Shown here: positions 12,087 to 23,145 of the stretch, in pieces
Layout: every line of letters begins with the position of its first letter
How positions within the stretch are numbered: the stretch's first letter is position 1
From: Euglena gracilis
Lineage: Eukaryota > Euglenida > Euglenophyceae > Euglenales
Direction of reading: 5' to 3'
Length of the DNA stretch: 64,000 nt
Assembly (NCBI GenBank): GCA_039621445.1
Contig: CP154955.1
Coordinates: forward strand, 35,815,123-35,879,122
Translations under genes and position numbers: made by a program
Notes under the pieces: generated by a model
What the model was told of the DNA's origin: nothing
Databases searched by the model: none
Seen by the model: the letters and a program-made list of their open reading frames with translations, nothing else

Positions 12087-13328
12087 GGTACAGTGTGTGC
12101 ATGGTGCAGGTCACACCACTCGCAGAATGAAACAATGCCACAGTCTTGAGCTGACAACATGATGCGCGGGCACAAGCAGGAATCCACCCTCGTTTGTCAT
12201 TGAGTCTCATGGTGTGCAATGTATGTGTATGGGGTAAGTGGGCTGAAGTTCAGGACGTTTCTGTTGGAAGTATCAGTTTTTTCTACTTGCCCGGCGGTCA
12301 TAGGTCGCAGATGGGAGGGAAAGGGTTTTGTGAGACTCAAACGTGCCGCCATTTTCTGTGTCTTCCCACAGGTCCCGGGGGCTCGCCGACATCTTCAGTC
12401 GTGTGGTGATCGCCCTCGACCCTCGATCTTGCGATGGTTTCACACAGGGCAGGTTGCTGCAACACAACTCCGACGTTGTATTTATTATTGCCCACTGTCT
12501 CCCATCACCGAGGGTCGTGTCCTAAACCTTCCATTTTGGGCATCACACCAGTGCCAACGGCCCATCGTACCAACCACCACCCTCCACAACGTGATGACTG
12601 GCAGCTGCAACGATGCATTTGTGCCCCCCTCTGGGTCCGGTTTCACCACCATTCCTCTCACGCACTGCCAACCCCACACTGCTCCCTCCTGGAGCACACC
12701 ATGGGTCTTATGCCCCCAGTCCCCTCCCCCCGGCCTGGCCCGGCCCTGGCGGCATGGCCCACGACCTCAGCCCCGCCCTCCTCAGCCCCGAGGACCGGGA
12801 CGCCCCGGAGGACGTCGCCGTGGCGGACCGGCTCGTGCCGCTGGCCGACGCAGATGCCGTCGTGGTGCGGTCCGGGACGCTGCCGGATGCCCTGGACGGC
12901 CTCGGGGGGCTTCCCACCCTGCTGCCCCTCTTCGTCGCCCTCTCCGACACCCGGGCCCCCGTCCCCTCCCCCCCCCCCCGAGTCTGGAGGTGTGTGGTAT
13001 GGAATGGTATGGCCAAATGCAGACTTCCATTTGGCATGGAAGTCTGCATGAGTGCATACGTGTTGAAAAACACATGAACGAGGAGTCTGCTGGAAGTTTG
13101 GCCGAGTTTGAAGGGTGTTTAGAAGTTGTTGAAAATGCCGGCTACATCAAAGGGTCGATCCTACCAAAAAGAAATGTCAGCGGGTGAACCCGGAAGGCGT
13201 CCCCAAAGGCCCAAAGGGACATTGCCGCCCAGACTTAGTCCACGCTCCCCCGAGGTCCAGCTCCTGACGCCCCGGCCCTGGCCCTGACTGACCTGACTGA
13301 GTGGCCTGACTGACGGGCTCCCGGCGAC

Positions 13329-13471
13329 ATCGCCGCGGTGGACGGGCTGGACATGGCGTTCCGCGGCGGGGACTGCGGGGCCCTGCCCCCGGCGTCCCCC
13401 CAGACCCGGCCGGAGGGGGCGGCTGGGCTGCTGGAGCAGCTGCTGGCCGCCGTCGCCCACAGTGTGCTGCG
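13329..13471 (+). CDS. BEACH gene exon; copy A is the intact version
   Basis: It encodes DIAAVDGLDMAFRGGDCGAL, PPASPQTRPEGAAGLLEQLL and AAVAHSVLR to donor CTGCG/GTCCCC. The 5' border is not resolved: upstream is a TGACTGACCTGACTGA-type repeat. Confidence 0.55.
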
Positions 13472-16111
13472 GTCCCCCACCCGGGCTGGTGTGTCGCAGT
13501 GGGCATCCAGCCCGCCAGGCACAGCCACATCACTAACAGAACCCTTCGCCGACGGGAGGGGGCTGACAATCGCACCGGGATGGGGCCATTTCGCTGCCAC
13601 AGACGTGGGTAGCTCCCCGCCGCCCCCCCCCCCCCGGCCCGCCCCCACGGCCCGGGAGCAGTTTGTGGCGTGCCACGCCGCGGAGCTGCTGACGTTTCTG
13701 CTGCACCCGGTGGCCGACCTTGTCAGCGTGTCGTGTGTGGAAGTCACTGCCTGGCATCTGCACCCAACTGGCAAAAAGTGGTAAAATTCTTTCACAACGG
13801 TTGTCAGAAAATTCTCGAAGTCGAGTCGTTGGCTGGGGGGGGGGGCACAATCTGGGGCCACCCGCCGGGCGGTGCAACCGATCCTGCATCGGCTGCTGCA
13901 CGGCGTGGCGGACCACCCGGCCTTCCTGGGGCTGCTGCGGCACGTGCTGCTCAACCTTGGCCTCTGGGTCAAGACCCCTGCCCCGACCCAGCTGCAGGCC
14001 ACCGCCCTCGTCCTGGAGGACTGCGCCCAGTACGCCTACATGGTGCCCGGGCCATGCTGGCGCTGTTGTGGCGAGCGTGCTTGGCTGGCCCCGGCCTGGT
14101 ATTGGTCTCGATCGCCATAGCCCAGCGCCGCCCATTTCTGCACAACTTTGTTTTTCCACCTCACCTGGCGTTTCGTGCTTAGAATTCTTCTTCTAAAAAG
14201 CAGAGGGCAAGTTTGCTGTGCCGAAATCCTGCTGAGCCCTGGAATGAGTCCGAGGGGGTTGGGGCGCAGCGCAAAGAAGTCTGTCATGCGCCCTCCTGCC
14301 GTGTCGGCCGAATTGCAACGCCCCATCCTTGTCCGGCTCCGCCGGCCATGCGCAAGGCAGCCCTGCTGGCGCCACTGCTGGACCAGCTCGCCCTCCTCCT
14401 CGCCCCGAGCTGCGACCCGGATGCGGCCCTTGTGGCACGTCGCACGTGGCTGTCCCTGGCGGCGATGATGCTCCGCGGCCCGCCGCCCATCACACGGAAC
14501 GAGGCAGCCACGCTGGTGTGTGTGTGTGTGTGTGTGTGTGTGACGTCCTGTGAGCAAGTAGTGAGTGAGTTCAGTGAGTGCGTGAGCGAGTGTGAGAGAA
14601 AGAGAGAGGGAGGGAGGGAGAGAGAGTGTGTGTGTCGGTGTGTGGGTGTGGGTGTGGGTGTGCGGGCGTGTGTGGTTGGTGGGGATGGCGGGTGTCCATG
14701 GGAGGAACCTGTATTTAAATATGCGTGTGGGCAGGCGCATTGCTTCCACAGCACTTTGTGATGAACTTGTTGATATGTACCTGAACACCTTGGTCAGCAC
14801 AATCCACTGGCCCCAACCCTCGCCCCAACCCTCTCCCACAGGTCAGCTACCTCTCCCACTGCCCCTCCCCCTCCCTGCTGCGGGACGCGGTGGTGCAGCT
14901 CGCCTGGCCTCTCCGCGACGACCGCGCCGCGGTGGATCACCTCTGGGCGTTGGGCGGCCCCGCCGTGTTCGCGCCGCTGCTCGCCGGGCCGGACGTCGCC
15001 TCCCGCTGCGCCGGCGCCTACCTCGCCCACTACCACCCAGGGCCCGGCCATCCCGGGGCTCTATGGAACCCGTTTTCTTGTATCTGTCACGTTGGTGAAT
15101 ACAAAATCAAGGCGACACAGAAAGTTTGCGCATACGCTTCGAAAGTTGCAACCAACTGGCCCATATGACCTGTACGTGCACATGACCTGCCGTGTTGGAA
15201 AGTCCACTACAAAAAGTCCTGGCATCCAACAAAAACGTGGCGATGCGCACACTTACAATGTTTGTTTGCAATTCTGCAAACATTTTGCCAAGACAATCAG
15301 GTGCACATATGGTGCGTCACACATATTTTGCTGCGGTTTGTTTCAGGAATTCCCCCAACGTGACCGACCCGGGGGGGGGGGGGGTAACCATACCTCTCAA
15401 TCAATCTCGAGCCTCCTCAAACGTTTTTAAGCTCCCCCTCCAGGGGGGGGGGGGGGGGGCTTAACGTGGAGGGGGGGCTTAAAAACGTTTTGAGGTGGCT
15501 CTAGAGCCTCCTCGAACGACCTCGAACGACGTTTGAGGAGGCTCTAGGGGTCCTCTACGGCACCTCCTCCTAAACCCTTCCAAAAATATGACCCGGGTCT
15601 TATTTTTGGGTTCATCCAGGGGGGGGTCTTATTTTGGGAGGTCTTATTTTTTTGGATTTTTTTGACATTTACCGAGTTTTTTTGCACTTCAAAATCTGAA
15701 ATTTTTGAATATTTATTGTTTTTGTGTGTGAAATTAGGGTTTTTGGTAATTTTTTTGGGAGGGGAAGTTTCACCGTCCCCGGCGCTTCGCGCCGTAGGGG
15801 TCTTATTTTTGTGGGGGGTTTATCCTCCCTCTTCCTTGCCATATGCCAGGCTCCTGCTCCCTTTCCACTAAGAAGAGCCGCCCGCTCGACCTCCGCTCCG
15901 CCGGGCTGCTGGACGCCCTCGGCAACCAGCCCCTCCCCGCGCCCCTCTACCGTGCGCTGCGGGGCATGCTGCTGGGCGCCGCGCCGGACCACCCGTACCC
16001 CGCCGCCGGCTGCGACCCGCTGCCCGCAGGTCCCGAGGCGCGGGTGGCCAACCCGGCGGTGTGGCTACCGCTGCTGGACCTCGTGGCCCGCCAGGCGGAG
16101 CCCGGGCTGCA

Positions 16112-16124
16112 NNNNNNNNNNNNN
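16112..16124. other. Assembly gap (13 N)
   Basis: A run of 13 N interrupts the coding exon that copy B continues without a break at 45120. Sequence to the right is unrelated to the expected continuation. A second gap of the same length lies at 59786-59798, so 13 is probably an arbitrary join size. Confidence 0.98.
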
Positions 16125-16307
16125 ATAATGGCAGGTGGCCTCTGTATTTGGGCTCGTGAAATGAAATGAAATGACAATCCTCCTGTATCTCTGTTTCTGG
16201 AAGGTGTGAATAATTTAAGTCATTGGCCAGAGGTTGCTGTGCTGCCCACCTTGCTCCCTCCCTGGTCCCTGGGCGATCATCCCGTGCCCCCTGTCCCCCC
16301 CTGGCAG
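16125..16307. other. Sequence right of the gap, probably intron
   Basis: I see no supported exon here. The stretch ends in a pyrimidine-rich tract and an AG acceptor at 16306-16307 that opens the first exon of the next gene. Confidence 0.5.
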
Positions 16308-17683
16308 CTGAGTCAGCGGCTTCGGGAGTCTGCGGCGTCCCCGCCGGCCCCCATGGGGAGGCCTTGTCTTCCAGTTGGCCCCCCGCTGCCCGCGGAAGGG
16401 CCCCGCCAGGTCCGTCCCTTCCTCCTATGGGACAGTCGGGCAGAATGGGCTGTGGGCCATGTCAGGACCCTCGCATTTCTGCCTGAAGGCGCCTTGCCAC
16501 AGTGCACCAATGCACCCTTGCGCGAGACACTCATCTCCGCTTCTCCCATCCATCTGCTGTGCTGCCCCCCCCCCTGCAGGCACCATCTGCCGCACCCGCC
16601 ATCGCCGTTTCCCCACTGACCACGACGCCACTTTTCAGTGACGTCCTTCGGTCAAAGCCACCCTCCGAGGCCACCGTGCCCGTGTCTCTCTCTGTACGCC
16701 CCTGTCCCCGCCCCCATTCCTTCCTGGAAAGCCGCATCAGATCTGGGGTTGAATTGGAGCCCAGGCGACAAAAAGTAAAATTTGTAAAATTTGCAAAAGT
16801 AAAATATTTGTAGAAAGCATTAATAAATGAAATTTTTTTGCAAGTGTGCAAAAAATATGAGTAATATAAAATATGAGTGAGCATAGGAATTTTGAGACAA
16901 ATGAAAAAAAATGCTCTCTTTGGCATACAGTGCTGGAAGAAGATATAAGGTTGTTCTTGTGATTTTTTGCTTTTGATGAAGGAGTGGTGGGTTCCGGACC
17001 CTGGTAGGGGATTGACCCTCCACCCAGGGTTCGATATCAGGAGGGTGAACAGGGTTTAGGTGGGGGTGTTCCCCCACCCCCCTCCTGGACGGGGGGGGGG
17101 TCCAGACCCCCAACCTGCCAAGGGGGCCGAAAATCGGTCACCCAGACTGCGCTACTGTGCAGGTGGGGGGGGTGTCTCCCCCTCCTGGACCGGGGGGGGG
17201 GGGTCCGACCCACTGCCCCCCATGTGCCCTTACATCGAAGCCTGCCCAACCCCCGTCATGGTGGGTGGGGGCTCCGACCACGGCCCCTGGCCGCCCCAAC
17301 GCAGAAAGGGCCGGGCGGGGACTGGGTGGGGCCCACGGGGTTGGGCATGGCTGCCCCCCCCCCCCGGACGGCTGGGTCTGCCGCAGGCGGTCGGCAGCGG
17401 GCCGTCGCCGTCGTCGTCGTCGTCCGCGGCCAGGGCCGGGCCCCGCTGCCCGCCCGCCGCCCCGCCGGCCCCGCGCCCCACTGCGGCCCTGGCGGAGGCG
17501 GTGCGGCACAGCTGGGCCAGCGCTATGCAGGAGGAGGAGCTTCGCTGGCGACGCCGCGCGGTGGAGCAGCGGTGGGCCCCCGAGGCCATTGCAGCGTATG
17601 AACGGGTGTGCAGCTGTGTGCAGTTTGTGCATAGCACGTGCGTGTTTGTGTGTGCGTTGCATGCGTGATGTCTGTGTGTGTGT

Positions 17684-17754
<71 letters not shown>

Positions 17755-19856
17755 TGTGTTGTGTGCGCGCACACGTTTTTATGAGAGAGACTGTGTGTGC
17801 GCTTGCTTATATGTGTCTGTCTGTCAGCCTGTTTGCCTCCATGCGGGTGGGTGGATGAATGTGCGCATATACATGTGGCATGTATGTGGTATGTGCATGC
17901 GTGTGATTGTGAATATGTGCCAGATGCATGCACAGAAAGTTAAATAAGAACAATAACTTTTGCCCCCACAAGTCGCCAGCAACGAATCCAAAATAGGGCG
18001 TGGTTTTTCTGGAGTGGTTCACGATACATCCCAGTGTTCGTCATACCCCCAATGAATTTCCAATGCCCCAAAGCATAACGTACCCAAATAACTTTGGGAG
18101 GGAAGACCGAAAAGGTCCGTCCAAATAACTCCCCCTTCAAGAAGCTTCTAAAACAAACACATCTCTCACACATCGCCAATCACTCCATGCCCTTCTTCGC
18201 AAGAGAGGGGGACCTTGGGGATTTAGGGAATAATAGGATGAGGGGTTATTAATAATTATGGCAAGGAGTTTTTGGTATTACGAGACAACACATTCTATGA
18301 TTCTTATGTACCACATGACTTCACAACGATTGCACATTCACATGATTTTGTATTTTGCTCCTGAGGGTGGGGTTGTGGCTTATTTTCGGGGGTCATAAAT
18401 TGGGTGAGTGTGTCACATGTCCTGATTCATTTGTCCCAAATCGTTCTGTCATTCGGCCGTTAGTGATTCCTCTGTTTCTGACTCCATTTTGGTCCAGCAC
18501 AACTGAGTTCGTTTTTGTGCGCCTGGCACGCGTGTTATTTGCTTTTCAGCACCATTTTCCCAATATGGTGGACACCCACTCATACCATTCCATGGTGTCC
18601 CATGCGCCACAGTTCTGGCAGCAGCTACAGGCTGTGGACACCATCGGGATGGTGGATGGCAGGGCGGCCGCATCGGCTTCCACCTCTCGGCTGGCAGCGG
18701 TGTGCCTTTCTCCGGTGTTATACCACAACGGTGCTGCTGCAGAAGTGATTCTCCAGTGGTCGGAGGTCGCGACACCAAATTAAGTGTCCATCCCGAAGCA
18801 AAATAAATTCCCTTGCAACAAATCGGTTTGCAAACCAAAAATCTTCCTTTGAAGAAAATCAATTTGGTTTTTCGGTACAGGCAGTGGAACCATCGGGAAT
18901 ATATCAGGGGCACACACAAAGTTCAGGTCACAACCTTTTGAGGACCAGAACGAGAAGGATCTAACCCGGTGAGCGGTGAGGGTCCTGGACAGATGATGCC
19001 GCACCCCATGACCCACCGTGCAAACACCCAAACCCACGTCGCCGCATGTGATCCTGGCCAACCAACAGAGGACAAGTTTACCTGATTTTCATTGTTGTCC
19101 ACAGGGCCCTCCCCACGAGGACCCTCCCCTTCCGTCCGCCCCCCGCCCTCCTCCCGCCCCTCCCCCCCAGCCAGGAGGTGTTCAGCCAACGGGCAAGCAC
19201 TGCAGCAAAGTGGTCTAAAATGGTGGCTTAATGTGGTCGAAAATGTAAAAACATGCTATTTATTTTTACCAGTTGCATGCCAACATGCCTTTGGACACAA
19301 TTCTGCATTGAATGCTCTTGTGGCAAATTTAACGATATCAATCTTCATCAGATCCCACTGAAAGAAAGAATTGCATGTTCTGCCGGAATATTTTCATTGG
19401 AAGGGAACGCTTTCAAACGTGCAGCTCCCAGACAATTTCCCAACCCTATTTCTTTATGCTTTATCACTTGTACGTGTTATCATTGCGTTAGTGACATGAT
19501 TTGTGATGCTTTTTTTTGGTTCCCAAAACAAGCCCAAAAGTTACACCAATGTGAGCCCACCCTGAGCCAGAATGGGGTTTAATGTCGACAGGGGCCTGGA
19601 ATGGGCAACAGTCTGGGCTTGATCACCCGGTGCCTGCGGGGGAAGGGGACCCCCCCCCCAGGCTGCACCCCCCTGCCGCTGGCACTCCACCCCGCCCTCC
19701 GCCCGCCGGATCTCCGGCAGCCCTGCCGATGCTCCCCCGCCCCCCTCCACCCTGTACGCCGCCCCGCACCGCGTGGGCCTGCCGCCTCCCCCTTGGCCGG
19801 GCCCCCGCCCCAGCACGCCGGGCCGCGGCCAATGGACGAGCGACCCACCCCACTAG
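16308..19856 (+). CDS. 3' part of an unrecognised Pro/Ser/Ala-rich protein gene
   Basis: Six exons form a chain that stays in phase 0 at every junction: 16308-16409, 16580-16693, 17387-17605, 18550-18699, 19105-19212 and 19662-19856, ending in TAG. Each inner border is a GT-AG site. The product (about 292 residues visible) starts with LSQRLRESAASPPAP. It continues through a low-complexity Ser/Pro/Ala part, a charged helical stretch (AMQEEELRWRRRAVEQRW), a segment with HAPQFWQQLQAVDTIGMVDG and a proline-rich tail ending SDPPH. I recognise no domain and assign no function. The 5' part is lost at the assembly gap. The last donor could instead be at 19178, which would change the frame of the tail. 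Most of the protein looks disordered. Confidence 0.5.
16694..17386. repeat. Intron with AT-rich stretch and inverted G/C-rich repeat
   Basis: An AT-rich piece (16770-16960) is followed at about 16980-17260 by a G/C-rich repeat holding two hairpins of poly-G against poly-C. It contains CCGAAAATCGGTCACCCAGA at 17128-17147, which recurs at 20460-20479. I see no exon here. Confidence 0.55.
17387..17605 (+). CDS. Exon: Ser-rich linker followed by charged helix (unrecognised gene)
   Basis: This is the best-supported exon of the Pro/Ser/Ala-rich gene. It has 73 codons, acceptor CCGCAG and donor GGGTGTG, and is open in phase 0 throughout. A run of TCG serine codons is followed by an amphipathic stretch rich in E, R and A with several tryptophans. 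Strong C/G bias at third positions supports coding. Confidence 0.6.
17606..18549. other. Intron with GT microsatellite
   Basis: GT repeats with interruptions fill about 17688-17756. The rest, to 18540, is AT-balanced unique sequence without coding bias. Confidence 0.6.
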
Positions 19857-20638
19857 ATGTGTATAGACCCCTGGCTGGGGGACACTGCAGCACCGCTCGC
19901 AGAGAGCTTTGCCTGGCCTCGGTTTCCGGTCTTGGGATTCCTTGGCAGTCTCATCGTACCGTAACACTCTCCGGGTGAGGAATAGGCCTCCAACTGCACA
20001 CCGTTTGCTCCCCTCCTGGGGTGGGTTTTCACCGCAATTGTTGGGTTGGCCGGATTGTTCAGACCTAATTTGTGGCGGGCGTTCAGTGCGCAACAAGCCA
20101 CCCCACCCAGGTCTGGGTTCTGGATTCTGGCATCACTTTTTTTTTTGGGATAGGAATGGCATCACCTTCTTCTCTGTTGAATGGCTTGGCGGGTCGCCAG
20201 TCCCCGGGCAATGAAGCTGGCACCCCATCCTTTTCCTTGTGGCAGTGGAGGCATTGGGCGGGGGGGGGGAACCAAAACGTCGAAATTTTCTTTCGCGCGC
20301 TTTGCGCCGAAAATTTTGGGTGTTTTTGGCAATGTTTTGCCCCCCCCCCCCCAAACCAAAATGCCTTTTTTGGCTGATTTGGAGGAGGGAGGGGGCAAAT
20401 TTTTTTTGGGAAGAATCAGGTGGCCAATTTTTTTTTGCGCGTCGGACTGTTCGCGTCGGACCGAAAATCGGTCACCCAGACCGCACCACTGTAACAGGCC
20501 CCCCCCCCCCCCCCCGCTGGACCGGAGAGGGCGTCCGTCTCCCCACCTGCCTGTATCTCGAACCCTGGCTGGCCCCCACATCACCGCATCGTCTCCCTGC
20601 CCCTCGCCCAGCGTGCGTTGCTTTGTTCCTGCCCGACG
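19857..20638. other. Intergenic region between the Pro-rich gene and the J-domain gene
   Basis: The region holds G/C homopolymers, a short perfect palindrome-like GCGCGCTTTGCGCC stretch near 20295 and the shared CCGAAAATCGGTCACCCAGA repeat. No exon is visible. The promoter of the J-domain gene should lie here, but I cannot point to a specific element. Confidence 0.5.
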
Positions 20639-20751
20639 ATGGACCCCTGGCGTGTGCTCGGGTTGCCCCCGGGCGCCCCCCGCGACGAGGTCAAGGCGCG
20701 GTACCTGGCGCTGGCCAAGCAGTACCACCCGGACCGTGGTGGGTCCCACAG
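20639..20751 (+). CDS. J-domain gene exon 1 (HPD motif)
   Basis: It has 113 nt, starts at ATG and ends at donor CACAG/GTGTGG in phase 2. The HPD tripeptide needed for Hsp70 stimulation is intact. The start is chosen because MDPWRVLGL matches the usual J-domain N-terminus (Y/W-x-x-L-G), leaving no extra leader. Confidence 0.85.
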
Positions 20752-23145
20752 GTGTGGCTGTGAGGGGCGTCCCTGGCAATTTTCTTTTTCGGATTCATGT
20801 TCATTTCGGGCAAAATTGTGTTTCGGGGCCTTCAGTGCAGAAGGAGGGTTTCTTTCCGCGGAGCTGTGGTGCTGGGGGACGTCGACCCCCCCCCCCCAAC
20901 CCTGCCTTCTGGGATGGGCGGGGGGGGGGGGGGGGGGGCACTGCTCCCCCCCCCCTCTCTCTCCGGGGCAGGCAGTGGGTGGACATCCTCCACGCCTACC
21001 AGGCTGCGTTGAAGGCAGCCGACCCCAACAATGCCCAGGTGTGGCGCTTTCCCCCTGGAAATGCGGGAGAGCGTATTTGGTTTTCTTTTTTTGGCTTTTT
21101 TATTCTTCTCGTGATGTTTCGATTTCTGCTAAAGATTGCGACTGACGAAAATCATGCATTTTGTATTAATTTCTCCTGACACCAAACTTTTTGTCAGTTT
21201 TTTCCTGAAACTTTTATTCATTTTGGATTTTTGATCAAAAATTTACGCACTTTTAGATGCAGCATGTTCCGAAAAGTACAAAACCATCCTTCTTGATATT
21301 TTTGTTGCACCTCCCCCCCCCACCAAATAAATAAAATTGAACTTGAATTTTGCAGGGTTTTTGTTTGTATCCCCTTTTCAGAGGCCCTTTTTTCAGAGGG
21401 ATGGGGCCAATGGGTCAGTGTTGGGGGGGGTCCGACCTCCCGCAAATACCAGCACTTTTGCTTCGCACGCTCGTGCATAATGTGTGCGTGCTGGTCGCCA
21501 CAAGGTGCACCCCCTCTCAGAAACCACCCACATGTAAGAGGCGCTGCATGACAGAAAATCCCAGTGCCCCGTGTTAGAAGTCGCTATGAGTCTGGGGCAC
21601 GGCAGTGGTGGCTGCGGGGGTGGTTGCGACGGGGAGGTTGGGTTGCAAGGCTGGGAGTGTAGCGCTGCGGTGATGGCCAGGGTTGTGAGCGGGCCAGAAG
21701 GTGGGTGTGGTGTTTTTTGGCAGAGGGTGGGAAATGCTCCCCACGCCCAGAACGGCGCAGGGACCGGCAGGCAGACCTGGGGTCCCCAGCCGATTGTCAA
21801 TTGGATGGATCACAACCGCAGTTCAGTCCCTGAACCTGTGTTTGGGGTGGGGGGCTGCCGTCGCCGGCACGTTGGGAAGGAAGGCTGGCAGGGGGGGGGG
21901 GCATCCGGCACCACCCCATCACCTGCCTTTGCTGACTACCGGCTACCGGCACGGCACACCGTGCCCCGCGCGGCAGGCACAGGAGGCTGCGAAGCCAAGC
22001 TCGGGATCTCCCCGCTGGAGGAGTGCATCGGCCTCGTCTGGGTCGTGGTGCCCAAGCACCTCCGTGACAATTCCCCAAAAAAAGTCAGCAAAGACAGTCG
22101 AACAAAGCAGTTTGCTTTGAACGGCTTTCTGACAAATTCATATTTGACAATTCTCCATTTTTGACGAAATCGACACTTTCGACAAGCTTCCAGGAAGATG
22201 TGCAATCCGTGCCTGTCTGGGGGTGCTTGGTGTCGGTCCGCCCAGCAGACGTACCGACCTTCGGAGGGGCCATACGAGGCGTATGGGGCGTATATCCACC
22301 GGCAGCAGCAGGCGGCGTCCACCCGCCCGCGTGCTGGTATGGTGTTTCTGCCATTGCCATGCTGGCGGGCTGCCCTTCAGAGATGGGACAGTGGGATTCG
22401 GAGATTGCTGGTCCGGCAAACAGTGCTGGAGCCAAAGTTTCCAATACGCTCGCACTCGTGTACGGACCACATGCACATGCACAACGCACACACGCACATA
22501 TACACCCCTGACATCAGTCTGTACCCCCCCCCAAATAATACCCCCCTGGGGTATTATTTTTTCGCCCGAAGTCCCGGCCCGAGGGGGGGGTATTATTTGG
22601 GGGGGTATTATTTTTCGAAATTTTTCGAAGTCCCGTAGGACCCAAAAAAAAAGTGCCAAAACCCCCCTTTGGGGTCATTTTTTGTACTTTCTTGTGAAAT
22701 TTACCATTTTTGGAGGTCAGATGATCCAGAAAAGTCGATTTTTTTTTCGTAATTTGGTGTCAGAAATTGTCATTTTTACCTACATTTTCAGGTCAAAAAC
22801 CCGGGGCCTTCAGCCCGAAACGGGGGGGGGGGTATTATTTTTTCACCCGAAGTCCCGGCCCAAGGGGGGGGTATTATTTGGGGGAGTATTGTTTGGGGGG
22901 GTATTATTTGGGGGGAGGGTTTACCATCCACCACGGGTTCCCCTTCCTCCCCAGGTTTCTTTGCTTCGCTGTTCGGGGCACGGCGCCCCCGCAACTTCTA
23001 CCGCGGCCAGCGGCTGGGCCGCACCTACATGCTCGGCATGCTGACGGTCCAGTGCACGTTCTGGCTGACGATCCTGATGCATGCCCACGCCCGCCGGCGT
23101 GCGCAGCGGCGGCTCTCGTACCGCAGCCCCTTACCCCAGCCCTAG
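20639..23145 (+). CDS. J-domain (DnaJ/Hsp40-type) protein with C-terminal membrane anchor
   Basis: Exon 1 (20639-20751) starts at ATG and encodes MDPWRVLGLPPGAPRDEVKA, then RYLALAKQYHPDRGGS. This is a classic J-domain start with the catalytic HPD motif at residues 30-32. Exon 2 (20972-21038) joins in frame (phase 2) and gives QWVDILHAYQAAL, the last J-domain helix. The final exon (22955-23145, ending TAG) gives FFASLFGARRPRNFYRGQRL, then a hydrophobic stretch (YMLGMLTVQCTFWLTILM) and an Arg-rich tail. J-domain proteins stimulate Hsp70 ATPase activity; a C-terminal anchor would place this co-chaperone on a membrane. One or more middle exons between 21.1 and 22.9 kb are not resolved (a candidate lies at about 21990-22050). 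The subfamily is unclear. Confidence 0.75.
20972..21038 (+). CDS. J-domain gene exon 2
   Basis: Acceptor GGGGCAG and donor CCCAG/GTGTGG frame a 67-nt exon that restores the frame of exon 1. It encodes the terminal J-domain helix (ILHAYQAALKAADP). Confidence 0.8.
21039..22954. other. Intron(s) of the J-domain gene with unresolved exon(s)
   Basis: The stretch is mostly AT-richer noncoding sequence. At about 21930-22060 GC-rich sequence could hold an exon (EAAKPSSGSPRWRSASASSG, phase 0 after a CACAG acceptor). The donor phase does not match the final exon, so I do not assert it. Confidence 0.4.
22527..22918. repeat. Repeat with GGGGTATTATT blocks at both ends
   Basis: Two direct arms (about 22540-22615 and 22830-22918) share CCCGAAGTCCCGGCCC and GGGGGGTATTATT motifs and flank about 200 bp of AT-rich sequence. 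The left arm also contains CCCCTGGGG-centred inverted sequence. This looks like a non-autonomous intron-resident element. A looser relative with GGTCTTATTTT motifs lies at 15590-15815 and 44590-44820. Confidence 0.6.
22955..23145 (+). CDS. J-domain gene last exon, predicted transmembrane segment
   Basis: It follows a pyrimidine-rich CCCCAG acceptor and runs open to TAG. It encodes a basic patch, one hydrophobic segment of about 18 residues and the tail HARRRAQRRLSYRSPLPQP. Assignment to the J-domain gene rests on strand, order and lack of any intervening stop-terminated exon. The joining phase is not verified. Confidence 0.55.

Noticed and set aside
18355-18549. Upstream part of the open frame ending in the 18550-18699 exon
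   Set aside because: It lacks coding bias, and a good acceptor (CTTTTCAG) opens the exon at 18550 in the expected phase, so the upstream part is read as intron.
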